A DNA stretch of 37,042 nt from Chloroflexota bacterium (GTDB lineage: Bacteria; Chloroflexota; Anaerolineae; Anaerolineales; VGOW01). This document shows, in pieces, positions 17,252-28,821 of the stretch. Both the position numbers and the translations under genes were made by a program. The stretch lies in NCBI GenBank assembly GCA_016213135.1, contig JACRBQ010000095.1:1-37042 (forward strand), given 5' to 3'. Below the pieces are notes generated by a model. The model saw only the letters and a list, made by a program, of their open reading frames with translations. It was not told the origin of the DNA and did not search any database. The stretch's first letter is position 1, and the number at the start of each line of letters is the position of its first letter.

Positions 17252-18418
17252 ATGAAGCTGGCATACATCACCAACGCTCGCATCCCCTCGGAACGGGCCA
17301 ACGCCCTGCAATCGGCGCAGATGTGCGCGGCTTTCGCCGCCGCGGGCGCCGAGGTCGTGCTATACCATCCGGCCCGCCGGAATACGAAATTCGATGCCGT
17401 GGATCTGTGGCAATACTACGGCCTGCCGCGCACTTTCCAGCGACAGGCCGTGCCCTGCGTGGACTTGTTTCACCTGAGTGGCGGCCGGGAGGCGATTGAG
17501 CGCCCGTTGTTCCTTTGGCAGACCGTCACGTTCGCCTTGTCACTCGTCATGTTTCTTCGCCGCGCGCCGGCCGATGTGTACTATGCACGAGACCCGTTCG
17601 TGTTGGCCGTCATGGCTCTTGCGCTCCCCTCGGCGCGGAGGCGAATGTTCTTCGAAAGTCATTCCTTCCCACGCTCGACACTGGGCCGGGCAATAAATCG
17701 CTGGGCCATGCTCGGTGCGGGCGGCGTGGTGACCATCACCTCGGCCCTCTGCCGCCAATGGATCGGCCTCGGCCTGGGCGCGGAAAGACTCCTCGTCGCG
17801 CCGGATGGCGTGGACGCGCGGCGGTACGAAGGCATTTCGCGCGAGGCGGCGCGGGCGCGGCTGGGGTTTGCGCCGCAGCAAAAGCTGGTGGTGTACACCG
17901 GGCATCTATACCGGTGGAAAGGGGCCGAGGTGCTGGCCGAGGCCGGGGGGCAGCTTGGCGAGGATGTGCGTACCGTCATCGTGGGCGGGGTCGAGTCCGA
18001 TGTGTCCCGGCTGAAGCGGTTGTGCCGCCAACGCGGGTGGGCACGGGTGCAGGTAGTGGGCCACGTATCACCGTTAGAGATCCCGTTTTATCAAATTGCC
18101 GCCGATGTTCTGGCCCTGCCCAACTCGGCGCAGACGGAGATGTCGCGGATGCACACCTCGCCGTTGAAGTTATTTGAATACATGGCGGCGGGGCGGCCCA
18201 TTGTGGCTTCCGATTTGCCGTCGTTGCGGGAGGCGCTGCGCGACGGCGAGAACGCGCTGCTGGTGCGGCCCGACGATGCGGGGGCGCTGGCCCAGGGTGT
18301 GCGGCGGGTGCTGACCGATGCGGCGCTGGCCGAGCGGCTGGGGGCGCAGGCGCGGCGCGATGCGCAAGGCTACACGTGGCAGGCGCGGGCGCGGCGGATT
18401 ATGGAGTGGGTCGGGTGA
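17252..18418 (+). CDS. GT4-like glycosyltransferase 5
   Basis: The 388-residue product shows MKLAYITNARIPSERANALQ at the N-terminus, a typical GT4 acceptor-domain start, VYYARDPFVLAVMAL, and the donor domain from LVVYTGHLYRWKGAEVLAEA through VIVGGVE to SPLKLFEYMAAGRPIVASDL, which holds the catalytic-site glutamate of the EX7E region. Retaining glycosyl transfer is expected; specificity is unknown. GAGAGACG lies just before ATG 17252. The 103-base gap upstream shows no other gene. It closes the transferase series before the last sugar-nucleotide enzyme. Confidence 0.82.
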   Translation: MKLAYITNARIPSERANALQSAQMCAAFAAAGAEVVLYHPARRNTKFDAVDLWQYYGLPRTFQRQAVPCVDLFHLSGGREAIERPLFLWQTVTFALSLVMFLRRAPADVYYARDPFVLAVMALALPSARRRMFFESHSFPRSTLGRAINRWAMLGAGGVVTITSALCRQWIGLGLGAERLLVAPDGVDARRYEGISREAARARLGFAPQQKLVVYTGHLYRWKGAEVLAEAGGQLGEDVRTVIVGGVESDVSRLKRLCRQRGWARVQVVGHVSPLEIPFYQIAADVLALPNSAQTEMSRMHTSPLKLFEYMAAGRPIVASDLPSLREALRDGENALLVRPDDAGALAQGVRRVLTDAALAERLGAQARRDAQGYTWQARARRIMEWVG

Positions 18419-18444
18419 TGGCCGGGCCTGCGAAAGACCTGGGC

Positions 18445-18450
18445 TATAAT
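18445..18450 (+). promoter_or_regulatory. Candidate -10 element before the GDP-fucose-synthase-like gene
   Basis: TATAAT lies 25 bases before GTG 18476. No clear -35 is visible. Its presence argues against an upstream ATG at 18449, which falls inside the hexamer. Confidence 0.4.
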
Positions 18451-18475
18451 GCGAGGCGCGAAGGGAGTGAAGACA

Positions 18476-19420
18476 GTGTCTGAGTTTTGGCGCGACAAGC
18501 GCGTTTGGATTACGGGCGGCACGGGCTTTTTGGGGCAGGCGCTGGCGCGCAAGCTGCGCGAGCACGGCTGCGCCGAGGTGGCGGCCACGGGGCGCAAAGA
18601 GGGCGACCTGACCGATAGGGCGGCCATTATTCGGCTGCTGGCCGAAACGCGGCCCGAGGTGATCATTCATCTGGCGGCGGTGGTGGGCGGCATTGGGGCC
18701 AACCGCGAGCGCCCGGCCGAATTCTTCTACGACAATTTGTTGATGGGCACGCAGTTGATGCACGAGAGCTGGCGCGCCGGGGTGGGCAAGTTCGTGGCCG
18801 TGGGCACCATTTGCGCTTACCCCAAGTTCACGCCCATTCCGTTTCACGAAGAGAATTTGTGGGACGGTTACCCGGAGGAAACCAACGCGCCCTACGGGCT
18901 GGCAAAGAAGATGCTGCTGGTGCAGGCGCAGGCCTATCGCCGGCAATACGACTGGGACGCGATCTTTCTGCTGCCGGTGAACCTGTACGGCCCCGGCGAC
19001 AATTTCGACCCGGCCACCAGCCACGTCATCCCGGCGCTGATCAAAAAATTTGTGGACGCGAAGCGCGAGGGCCTCGACCATATTGTGGCCTGGGGCGACG
19101 GCACGCCGACGCGCGAGTTTTTGTACGTGGACGACGCCGCCGAGGGCATTGCCCTGGCGGCGGAGCGCTTCGACAAGCCCGACCCGGTGAACCTGGGATC
19201 GGGCATGGAGATCAGCATCAAAGACCTTACGCACACCGTTGCCCGGCACGTGGGCTTCGCGGGCGACATCCGCTGGGACACGACCCAGCCCAACGGCCAG
19301 CCGCGCCGCCGGTTGGACGTGAGCCGCGCCGAGCGCGAGTTCGGCTTTAGAGCCTCGATGGATTTTGAGGAAGGCCTGCGGCGCACCGTGGCGTGGTACG
19401 TGGAAAGACAAAGCCGCTGA
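18476..19420 (+). CDS. GDP-L-fucose synthase-like SDR epimerase/reductase
   Basis: The 314-residue SDR resembles GDP-L-fucose synthase (Fcl/WcaG), which converts GDP-4-keto-6-deoxymannose to GDP-L-fucose. It has [13 protein letters not shown] for NADP binding, [40 protein letters not shown], the catalytic YGLAKK element and [15 protein letters not shown]. The serine of the classic SSCIYP active-site strand is a threonine here (GTICAYP). GTG 18476 is chosen because AAGGGAG lies 8 bases upstream, and it gives the expected [14 protein letters not shown] start. No GDP-mannose dehydratase is in the window, so the substrate supply must come from elsewhere, or the sugar differs. Confidence 0.8.
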   Translation: MSEFWRDKRVWITGGTGFLGQALARKLREHGCAEVAATGRKEGDLTDRAAIIRLLAETRPEVIIHLAAVVGGIGANRERPAEFFYDNLLMGTQLMHESWRAGVGKFVAVGTICAYPKFTPIPFHEENLWDGYPEETNAPYGLAKKMLLVQAQAYRRQYDWDAIFLLPVNLYGPGDNFDPATSHVIPALIKKFVDAKREGLDHIVAWGDGTPTREFLYVDDAAEGIALAAERFDKPDPVNLGSGMEISIKDLTHTVARHVGFAGDIRWDTTQPNGQPRRRLDVSRAEREFGFRASMDFEEGLRRTVAWYVERQSR

Positions 19421-19424
19421 CATC

Positions 19425-20264
19425 ATGGCTCGTGTCGAACTTTCTTCCGCCCCTGTGCGCATTCGCCCCGCGCGCGGCTGGGCCGGCATCAATTTGCGCG
19501 AGGTGTGGGCCTACCGGGAATTGCTGTTCTACCTTGTCTGGCGCGACGTGCAGGTGCGCTACAAGCAAACGGTGATCGGCGTGGCCTGGGTGGTGTTGCA
19601 GCCGCTGGCCACGGCGGTCATTTTCTCGATCATCTTCGGCAACTTTGCCCGCATGCCGTCGGACCACCTGCCCTATGCCGTGTTCGCCATGGCCGGCCTC
19701 ACGCCGTGGAACTTTTTTTCCGGCGCGCTCATTCGTGGCAGCGCCAGCCTCGTCGCCAACGCCAACCTGATCTCCAAAGTTTACTTCCCGCGCCTCATCG
19801 TTCCGGCGGCGGGCATCCTCTCCGGGCTGGTGGATCTGGCCGTGGTGCTGGTATTGCTGTTTTTCACCATGCTGTTCTTCCGCGTAGTGCCCGGGCCGGC
19901 GGTGCTGGCGCTGCCGCTCATTTTGCTCATCACCTTTGGCATGGGGCTGGGGGTCAGCCTGTGGCTGTCGGCGCTCAACGTGCAATACCGCGACGTGGGC
20001 TACCTGACCCCGGTGCTGGCGCAAATGTGGATGTACGCCACGCCGGTGATCTACGCCTCGTCGCTCATCCCCGAAAAGTGGCGCTGGGTGTATGCCCTCA
20101 ACCCGATGGTGGGCGTCATCGACGGCTTCCGGTGGGCGGTGTTGCCGGGCCGCCCTGCCCCCGTGGCCGCGCTGGCGTTTTCCACGGCGGTTATGGTCAT
20201 CCTGCTCGTTAGCGGGGCGCTGTTCTTCCGGCGCATGGAAGACAGCTTTGCCGACGTGGTGTAA
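19425..20264 (+). CDS. ABC-2-type polysaccharide export permease, Wzm-like
   Basis: The 279-residue protein carries about six hydrophobic spans (near residues 45-70, 78-100, 125-155, 160-185, 190-210 and 240-262) and the cytoplasmic N-terminal stretch ELLFYLVWRDVQVRYKQT that marks ABC-2 exporters of O-antigen or teichoic-acid type. The MWMYATPVIYASSLIP and LNPMVGVIDGFRWAVL segments are family features. It forms the membrane channel of a two-component exporter that carries a lipid-linked glycan across the inner membrane. ATG 19425 is four bases after the previous stop, and the ATPase gene follows after three bases. The open frame extends upstream inside the preceding gene but is not coding there. 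Confidence 0.9.
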   Translation: MARVELSSAPVRIRPARGWAGINLREVWAYRELLFYLVWRDVQVRYKQTVIGVAWVVLQPLATAVIFSIIFGNFARMPSDHLPYAVFAMAGLTPWNFFSGALIRGSASLVANANLISKVYFPRLIVPAAGILSGLVDLAVVLVLLFFTMLFFRVVPGPAVLALPLILLITFGMGLGVSLWLSALNVQYRDVGYLTPVLAQMWMYATPVIYASSLIPEKWRWVYALNPMVGVIDGFRWAVLPGRPAPVAALAFSTAVMVILLVSGALFFRRMEDSFADVV

Positions 20265-20267
20265 CGC

Positions 20268-21512
20268 ATGAGTGACATCGCGATCCACATCGAGCATCTC
20301 GGCAAGCAATACCGCATCGGCAAACGCGAAACGCACCGCAGCCTGCGCGAGGCGCTCTCGGACGCGCTGGCGGCGCCGGCCCGCGCCTTCTCGGCGGCAG
20401 CCCGCCACTCGCCGCCAGGCAGCGCCGACTCGATCTGGGCGCTAGACGATATTACGTTCGACGTGAAGGGCGGCGAAGTGGTGGGCATCATCGGGCGCAA
20501 CGGATCGGGCAAAAGCACCCTGCTCAAAATCCTCTCGCGCATCACCCTGCCTACCCGAGGCCTGGCCGATATTTATGGCCGCGTCGGCTCGCTGCTCGAG
20601 GTGGGCACAGGCTTTCACCCGGAATTGACGGGGCGCGAAAATCTGTACCTCAACGGCGCCATCCTGGGCATGAAAAAGGCGGAGATTGACCGCCGCTTCG
20701 ACGAGATCGTGGCCTTCTCGGAAGTGGAGAAATTCCTCGACACGCCCGTCAAGCATTATTCCAGCGGCATGTATATGCGGCTGGCATTTTCGGTGGCGGC
20801 GCACCTCGAACCTGAAATTTTGGTGGTGGATGAAGTGCTGGCCGTGGGCGATGCGGCCTTTCAAAAGAAGTGCCTCGGCAAAATGGGCGACGTAGCCAAA
20901 ACCGGGCGCACGGTGCTGTTCGTGAGCCACAATATGGGGGCCATTGCCGAGTTGTGCCAGCGCGCTATTCTGTTGGATCATGGCCGCATTGTGGAAATGG
21001 GCGAAGTGAACGGCGTGGTGCGGGCCTACCTTTCCAGCGTGGCCGAAAAAGCCGAGAGCGCCGCCATTGCCCCGCCCGAAGTTGACAAAGGCGTCACCCT
21101 TCAGCGCGTGGCTGTATACGATGACGAAATGCACAACCGTTCCGAACTGGACTACCGCTACCCCTTTCGCCTCCGCCTCGACTTCAACGTCACCAAACCC
21201 ATCTCGCAACTCTCGCCGTGGTTGTCGCTCACCAACCAGTATGGCGTCGTGGTGTTCACCACGTGGATCGACTATCAGCAGCCCTACGAGCCGGGACATT
21301 ACACCGCCGTCGGAGTCATCCCCGGCCAGTTGCTCACGCCCGGCAGCTATTACGTGAGCGTGGGCGCAGAGCATTACCGCGTGGAGGCCTATCACTACGC
21401 GCCGCAGTGCCTCTCCTTCGATATCATCAACACCGACCCATCGTTTGATGGCACCCTCCCCGGCTGGGGCGTCATCCATCCCAAACTCGACTGGCACATT
21501 CAGGGCGGCTAA
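20268..21512 (+). CDS. ABC transporter ATPase with C-terminal glycan-binding domain, Wzt-like
   Basis: The 414-residue protein has an ATPase domain at residues 1-250 with Walker A GRNGSGKST, the Q-loop region GFHPELTGRENLYLNG, the signature YSSGMYMRLAFSVA and Walker B EILVVDEVLAVGD followed by the switch His in VSHNMG. Residues about 270-414 form an extra beta-rich domain like the Wzt C-terminal region, which recognises the non-reducing end of the finished glycan before export. It energises the Wzm-like permease whose gene ends three bases upstream. The presence of the C-terminal domain suggests that chain length or a terminal modification is read before export. Confidence 0.92.
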   Translation: MSDIAIHIEHLGKQYRIGKRETHRSLREALSDALAAPARAFSAAARHSPPGSADSIWALDDITFDVKGGEVVGIIGRNGSGKSTLLKILSRITLPTRGLADIYGRVGSLLEVGTGFHPELTGRENLYLNGAILGMKKAEIDRRFDEIVAFSEVEKFLDTPVKHYSSGMYMRLAFSVAAHLEPEILVVDEVLAVGDAAFQKKCLGKMGDVAKTGRTVLFVSHNMGAIAELCQRAILLDHGRIVEMGEVNGVVRAYLSSVAEKAESAAIAPPEVDKGVTLQRVAVYDDEMHNRSELDYRYPFRLRLDFNVTKPISQLSPWLSLTNQYGVVVFTTWIDYQQPYEPGHYTAVGVIPGQLLTPGSYYVSVGAEHYRVEAYHYAPQCLSFDIINTDPSFDGTLPGWGVIHPKLDWHIQGG

Positions 21513-24071
21513 ATGGCCTCGGCCCGGGTCACGCTGGATCGTCTGCGGTTAGACCGCCAATTCATGTCGAACGTGGCCGCGTGGGAAGCCTTGCCCTCGC
21601 GCCCGTCGCGACACGCCCCCCTGCCGCCCGGCCTATATGCCCCGTTGGGCGCCGCCCTCCGCCGCCGGGGCATCGAGCAGCTTTACACCCATCAGGCCTC
21701 GGCGGTAGCCGCCGCCCTGCGCGGCGAAAACGTCGCCATCGTCAGCGGCACGGCCTCCGGCAAAACCCTGTGCTACAACCTGCCCGTGCTGCACACCCTG
21801 CTGCAGCACCCCTCGGCCCGCGCCCTCTACCTCTTCCCCACCAAAGCCCTGGCGCAGGATCAGGCCGCCGAACTGGCCGATTTCATCGCCGCCCTCGACT
21901 CGCCCACCGACGACTCATTCCGCACTCCGCATTCAGCACTCCGCATCGGCCTCTACGACGGCGACACGCCGCAGGCGCACCGGGCCGCCATCCGCCGCGA
22001 CTCGTCCATCGTCATCTCGAATCCCGACATGCTGCACGCCGGCATGTTGCCGCACCACACGCGCTGGAGCGAATTGTTCGCCAACCTGCGCTGGATTGTG
22101 CTGGACGAACTGCACACCTATCGCGGCGTGTTTGGCTCGCACGTCGCCAACGTGCTGCGCCGCCTGCGCCGCCTGTGCAACTTTTACGGCAGCGACCCGC
22201 GCTTCATTTGCGCCTCGGCCACCATTGCCAACCCGCAGGAACTGGCCCAGGGACTCATCGAAGCGCCCGTCACCCTCGTCACCGACGACGGCTCGCCCCG
22301 CGCTGAAAAGCACTTCATCCTTTACAACCCGCCGCTCATCGATCCCGCGCTGGGCATGCGCCGCAGCTACACCCTCGAAAGCAAAGAGATCGCCGCGCAG
22401 TTCATCGGCGACGGCGTGCAAACGGTGGTGTTTGGCCGCGCCCGCGCCACGGTGGAAGTGCTGCTGGGCTACGTGCGCGACGCGGCGGCGCGCTTTAACG
22501 TGGAGCCGCAAACCGTGCGCGGCTACCGCGGCGGCTACCTGCCTCACGAGCGGCGCGAGATCGAGCGCGGCCTGCGCGACGGCAGCGTGCGCGGCGTGGT
22601 GGCCACCAACGCGCTGGAGTTGGGCGTGGACATCGGGCAACTGGGCGCGGCGGTCATCGCCGGATACCCCGGCAGCATCGCCAGCGTGTGGCAGCAGGCC
22701 GGGCGGGCCGGGCGGCGAGCCGAAGCCTCGGCCGTGGTGATGGTGGCCTCCGCCGCGCCGCTCGATCAATACATTGCCCTGCATCCGCGCTACCTCTTCG
22801 AGACCTCACCCGAACACGCCCTCATCAACCCCGACAACCTCGCCATCCTCCTCAGCCACATCCGCTGCGCCGCGTTCGAACTGCCCTTCGACGAACACGA
22901 GGGCTTCGGCAAAATGACCGACCTCGGCGAACTGTGGGAGATCTTGTCGGAGGCGGGCGAAGTGCACCGCTCCGGCGGGGCCGCGCGCTGGGTGGGCGGC
23001 AGCTACCCCGCCGAATCCGTTTCCCTGCGCTCCGGCGGCAGCGACACGGTGATCATTCAAGACGTGACCGGGGGCAAGCCGATAGTGATTGGCGAAGTGG
23101 AGGCCGGCCGCGCCCCCACGCAAGCGCACAGCGGCGCGGTGTATCTGCACGAGGGGCGGCAGTTTGTGGTGCAGTCGCTGGATTGGGAACAGCGCATCGC
23201 CTCGGTGGCAGCCGCCGAGGTCGACTACTACACCCAGGCCGCTGAATCGGTGACGCTCGACGTGCTGGAGGTGACCGACGCCGACGAGCACGCCCCGGCG
23301 CGCCGCGCGCACGGCACAGTGCTGGTCACCGCGCAGCCCAGCGGCTACCGCAAAATCAAACGCTACACGCACGAGACTTTGGGCTTTGGCGAAATCGATC
23401 TGCCGGCGCGCGAATTTCAGACCACGGCGTATTGGATTTGGATCGATCCGGACACTGCCGAAACGTTAATGGCCGAGGGGATTCTGCTGCGCCCCAACGA
23501 CTACGGCCCCAACTGGGATCGCCAGCGTGACGCCGCTCTCGAGCGCGATGGACGCCGCTGCCGCGAGTGCAACGCCGCCGCCCCCCCGCCGCTGCACGTG
23601 CACCACCTGCGCCCCTTCCGCGAGTTTGGCTACGCGCCGGGGCAGAACAGCAACTACCTGCAAGCCAATGAACTCGACAACCTTATCACGCTGTGCCCCT
23701 CGTGCCACCGCCGCGTCGAGTCGGCGCAGCGCACACGCTCGGCCCTCAGCGGGCTGGCGCACGCGCTGGGCAACATCGCCCCGCTGTACCTCATGTGCGA
23801 CCCGCGCGACATTGCCACGCTGGCCGAAAGCCGCTCCAAAGAAACCGGCGGCCCCACCATCACCCTCTACGATCAGATCCCCGAAGGCATTGGCCTCAGC
23901 GGGCGGCTGTACGAGCTGCATGCCGAACTGCTGCGCGGCGCGGCGGAACTGGCGCGCGGTTGCCCCTGCGCCGATGGCTGCCCGGCCTGCGTGGGTCCGG
24001 TGAGCGTGAACGGCGAAGAAACCAAAGCCCTCACTGTCCGCCTAACGCAGGCGCTCACGCGCGGGTTGTAG
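21513..24071 (+). CDS. MrfA/YprA-like DEAD/DEAH DNA helicase with inserted HNH nuclease motif
   Basis: The 852-residue protein is a superfamily-2 helicase of the MrfA/YprA (Hrq1-related) group. Walker A SGTASGKT lies near residue 80, DELH at 198-201, SATI in motif III and QQAGRAGRRAE in motif VI. The C-terminus has CPCADGCPAC (Cys817, 819, 823, 826), matching the four-cysteine zinc-binding DUF1998/MZB domain. Between the winged-helix region and that domain, residues about 668-740 form an HNH motif: CREC (683-686), LHVHH (694-698) and LCPSCH (728-732), all key residues intact. In Bacillus, MrfA helps repair mitomycin-C damage; the HNH addition suggests the protein may also cut DNA. The ATG directly abuts the previous stop, but it is unrelated to the exporter. 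Confidence 0.88.
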   Translation: MASARVTLDRLRLDRQFMSNVAAWEALPSRPSRHAPLPPGLYAPLGAALRRRGIEQLYTHQASAVAAALRGENVAIVSGTASGKTLCYNLPVLHTLLQHPSARALYLFPTKALAQDQAAELADFIAALDSPTDDSFRTPHSALRIGLYDGDTPQAHRAAIRRDSSIVISNPDMLHAGMLPHHTRWSELFANLRWIVLDELHTYRGVFGSHVANVLRRLRRLCNFYGSDPRFICASATIANPQELAQGLIEAPVTLVTDDGSPRAEKHFILYNPPLIDPALGMRRSYTLESKEIAAQFIGDGVQTVVFGRARATVEVLLGYVRDAAARFNVEPQTVRGYRGGYLPHERREIERGLRDGSVRGVVATNALELGVDIGQLGAAVIAGYPGSIASVWQQAGRAGRRAEASAVVMVASAAPLDQYIALHPRYLFETSPEHALINPDNLAILLSHIRCAAFELPFDEHEGFGKMTDLGELWEILSEAGEVHRSGGAARWVGGSYPAESVSLRSGGSDTVIIQDVTGGKPIVIGEVEAGRAPTQAHSGAVYLHEGRQFVVQSLDWEQRIASVAAAEVDYYTQAAESVTLDVLEVTDADEHAPARRAHGTVLVTAQPSGYRKIKRYTHETLGFGEIDLPAREFQTTAYWIWIDPDTAETLMAEGILLRPNDYGPNWDRQRDAALERDGRRCRECNAAAPPPLHVHHLRPFREFGYAPGQNSNYLQANELDNLITLCPSCHRRVESAQRTRSALSGLAHALGNIAPLYLMCDPRDIATLAESRSKETGGPTITLYDQIPEGIGLSGRLYELHAELLRGAAELARGCPCADGCPACVGPVSVNGEETKALTVRLTQALTRGL

Positions 24072-24517
24072 GCTCTGCCGGGTTTTCGGGGGGTAAATAA
24101 CTCCCGGCGTGCAACGGCCTGTGCATAAGTCCAGTAAGAGTCAAAATCAGCGTTTTTAGCGTTCGTCTGCGTTCAATTTTCCCGCTGGAGTCCGAAAACC
24201 CCAAAAACAGTACAAATGCCTATGAATCCGGGACGGCTGCCTATTCTCTCGGAGTGTCAATAGGCGTATAGTGGTTAGAGCAAAATCCGGCTGCCATTTG
24301 TTGCCGCCGGTGCAACATGCGCCCTGTATGGTGGAGGCAAATCCATACGGAGGTGTGGCATGGCCGGCAACAAGCTTACCCGGGTGGCGCTGAAGATCGT
24401 CGAACTTTTGCACCGGCAACCCGATCGCGTCGGGTAGCCGGGCTTTGTTCGGGGTTGTTGCCTTACTCCCAACACAGGTGGGCTACCGTGATGACAAATC
24501 TCTTTTGGAGGTCTGTC
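24072..24517 (+). other. Intergenic boundary between polysaccharide/helicase block and CRISPR region
   Basis: Base composition falls here toward lower GC. The stretch holds a 7-bp inverted repeat GCCTATT/AATAGGC (24239-24245 and 24259-24265) and a 6-bp hairpin GTATGG/CCATAC (24326-24331, 24343-24348) just ahead of a Shine-Dalgarno sequence. A very short open frame (24360-24437) is listed separately. No tRNA, insertion sequence or attachment site is seen. A long open frame beginning at 24317 exists only as an upstream extension of the small wHTH gene. Confidence 0.5.
24360..24437 (+). pseudogene. Possible truncated small wHTH gene or leader peptide (25 residues)
   Basis: A strong CGGAGGTG precedes ATG 24360. 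The frame gives 25 residues, MAGNKLTRVALKIVELLHRQ followed by PDRVG, then TAG. Its layout (MA-K..., Ile/Leu-rich helix, (H)xP near residue 20) resembles the start of the 70-residue gene that follows at 24518, and both have similar upstream sequence. It may be a paralogue cut off by a stop or a translated leader. The similarity is weak. Confidence 0.3.
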
Positions 24518-24730
24518 ATGGCGCGGAAAGCCAATCAAGCGCAACTGGAAAGTTTGAAGTGTGAAATTGAGAAGCACCCCGGCAAACACCCCGGCTTTTT
24601 TGCCCGGTTGCTGGGATGGCATCGTGAGCAAGTCAACAGGGCGTTAACCACATTGAACGACAATGGCGTGCTACTGTCGGAAGACGAGAAAGGCAGGCTA
24701 TGGCCGTATGGGCGGGAACAACCCGATTGA
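24518..24730 (+). CDS. Small winged-helix-like DNA-binding protein
   Basis: The 70-residue product has ATG 24518 preceded by GGAGG (24507-24511) at 6 bases, which decides the start over a longer open frame. The sequence is a compact helix-turn-helix: LESLKCEIEKHPGKHPGFFA, then RLLGWHREQVNRALTTLNDN as the recognition part, and GVLLSEDEKGRLWPYG as the wing. This pattern fits small MarR/LexA-like winged-helix modules, but no family is recognised. It lies about 90 bases before the WYL regulator of the CRISPR locus and may take part in its control; this is inferred only from position. Confidence 0.6.
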   Translation: MARKANQAQLESLKCEIEKHPGKHPGFFARLLGWHREQVNRALTTLNDNGVLLSEDEKGRLWPYGREQPD

Positions 24731-24773
24731 GTTTTCTTTTTTGCCGGCAAGAGTCACGTTATTGGGCGATTGA

Positions 24774-28333
<3,560 letters not shown>

Positions 28334-28430
28334 CAGCCGTGCGGGAGTATCCACAAACGGATCGAAGCACAGTGTAGAAGCAGAACAACAATCTTACAGT
28401 ATTCTCAACGAATCGTCCTAATTTTGCCTC

Positions 28431-28459
28431 TTGACAATCCAATTTTAGCAGAATAAAAT
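28431..28459 (+). promoter_or_regulatory. Near-perfect sigma-70-type promoter of the Cascade operon
   Basis: TTGACA (28431-28436) and TAAAAT (28454-28459) are separated by exactly 17 bases, the best promoter in the window. Transcription should begin near 28466. It splits the locus into a regulator-cas3 operon and a separate operon beginning with the small gene and cas8. Confidence 0.85.
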
Positions 28460-28477
28460 GGAAAAGTCAATCCCATT

Positions 28478-28777
28478 ATGTTCTACTTCTCATGCAATGG
28501 TGGGATGGAGGCAAAAACGCCAGGCTACGCTCGAATTACAAACTCAAATGACCACATTTACGTCCGTTTTGAAAGGGTCGGCAATCGCGAAAAGTTCATA
28601 ACCATTATAGACCGTTTCAACGAGGCCTTCCTTTTGAAAGATTGGGAAGAAAAAAAACGAGCATGGAAGCTGGTACCGGATGACCTCAACACTCTTATCG
28701 AATTCTGCAGAAAGAATTTTGGCCCAAAAGGCTACATCATTCAAAATGAGACTGATGTCAAGGATAGCAAAGAATAA
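28478..28777 (+). CDS. Small unknown protein of the Cascade operon
   Basis: This gene of at most 99 residues lies between cas3 and cas8, directly after the operon promoter. ATG 28478 would leave a leader of only about 12 bases; ATG 28505, giving 90 residues and the start MEAKTPGYARITNSNDHIYV, is equally plausible. The product is charged and aromatic, with a middle block LKDWEEKKRAWKLVPDDLNT followed by an amphipathic helix. This Trp-Lys-Arg-Trp pattern recalls HARP-like substrate-binding domains of some SF2 ATPases, but that is a loose resemblance. Its place in the operon suggests a Cascade small subunit (Cas11-like), an adaptor or an accessory factor. I do not recognise a family. Confidence 0.6.
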   Translation: MFYFSCNGGMEAKTPGYARITNSNDHIYVRFERVGNREKFITIIDRFNEAFLLKDWEEKKRAWKLVPDDLNTLIEFCRKNFGPKGYIIQNETDVKDSKE

Positions 28778-28821
28778 CCTTACAGTCAACCAACAAGGGA
28801 GTGAAGAAAGGAGGAAGTTCC

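Noticed and set aside
24317..24517. Upstream extension of the small wHTH gene
   Set aside because: A strong GGAGG directly precedes ATG 24518, and the extension is unlike any protein segment and spans other signals.
28801..28821. GTG 28801 as the start of cas8
   Set aside because: The ideal AAAGGAGG lies inside this stretch and is spaced for TTG 28822; GTG 28801 has its purine run directly adjacent with no spacing.
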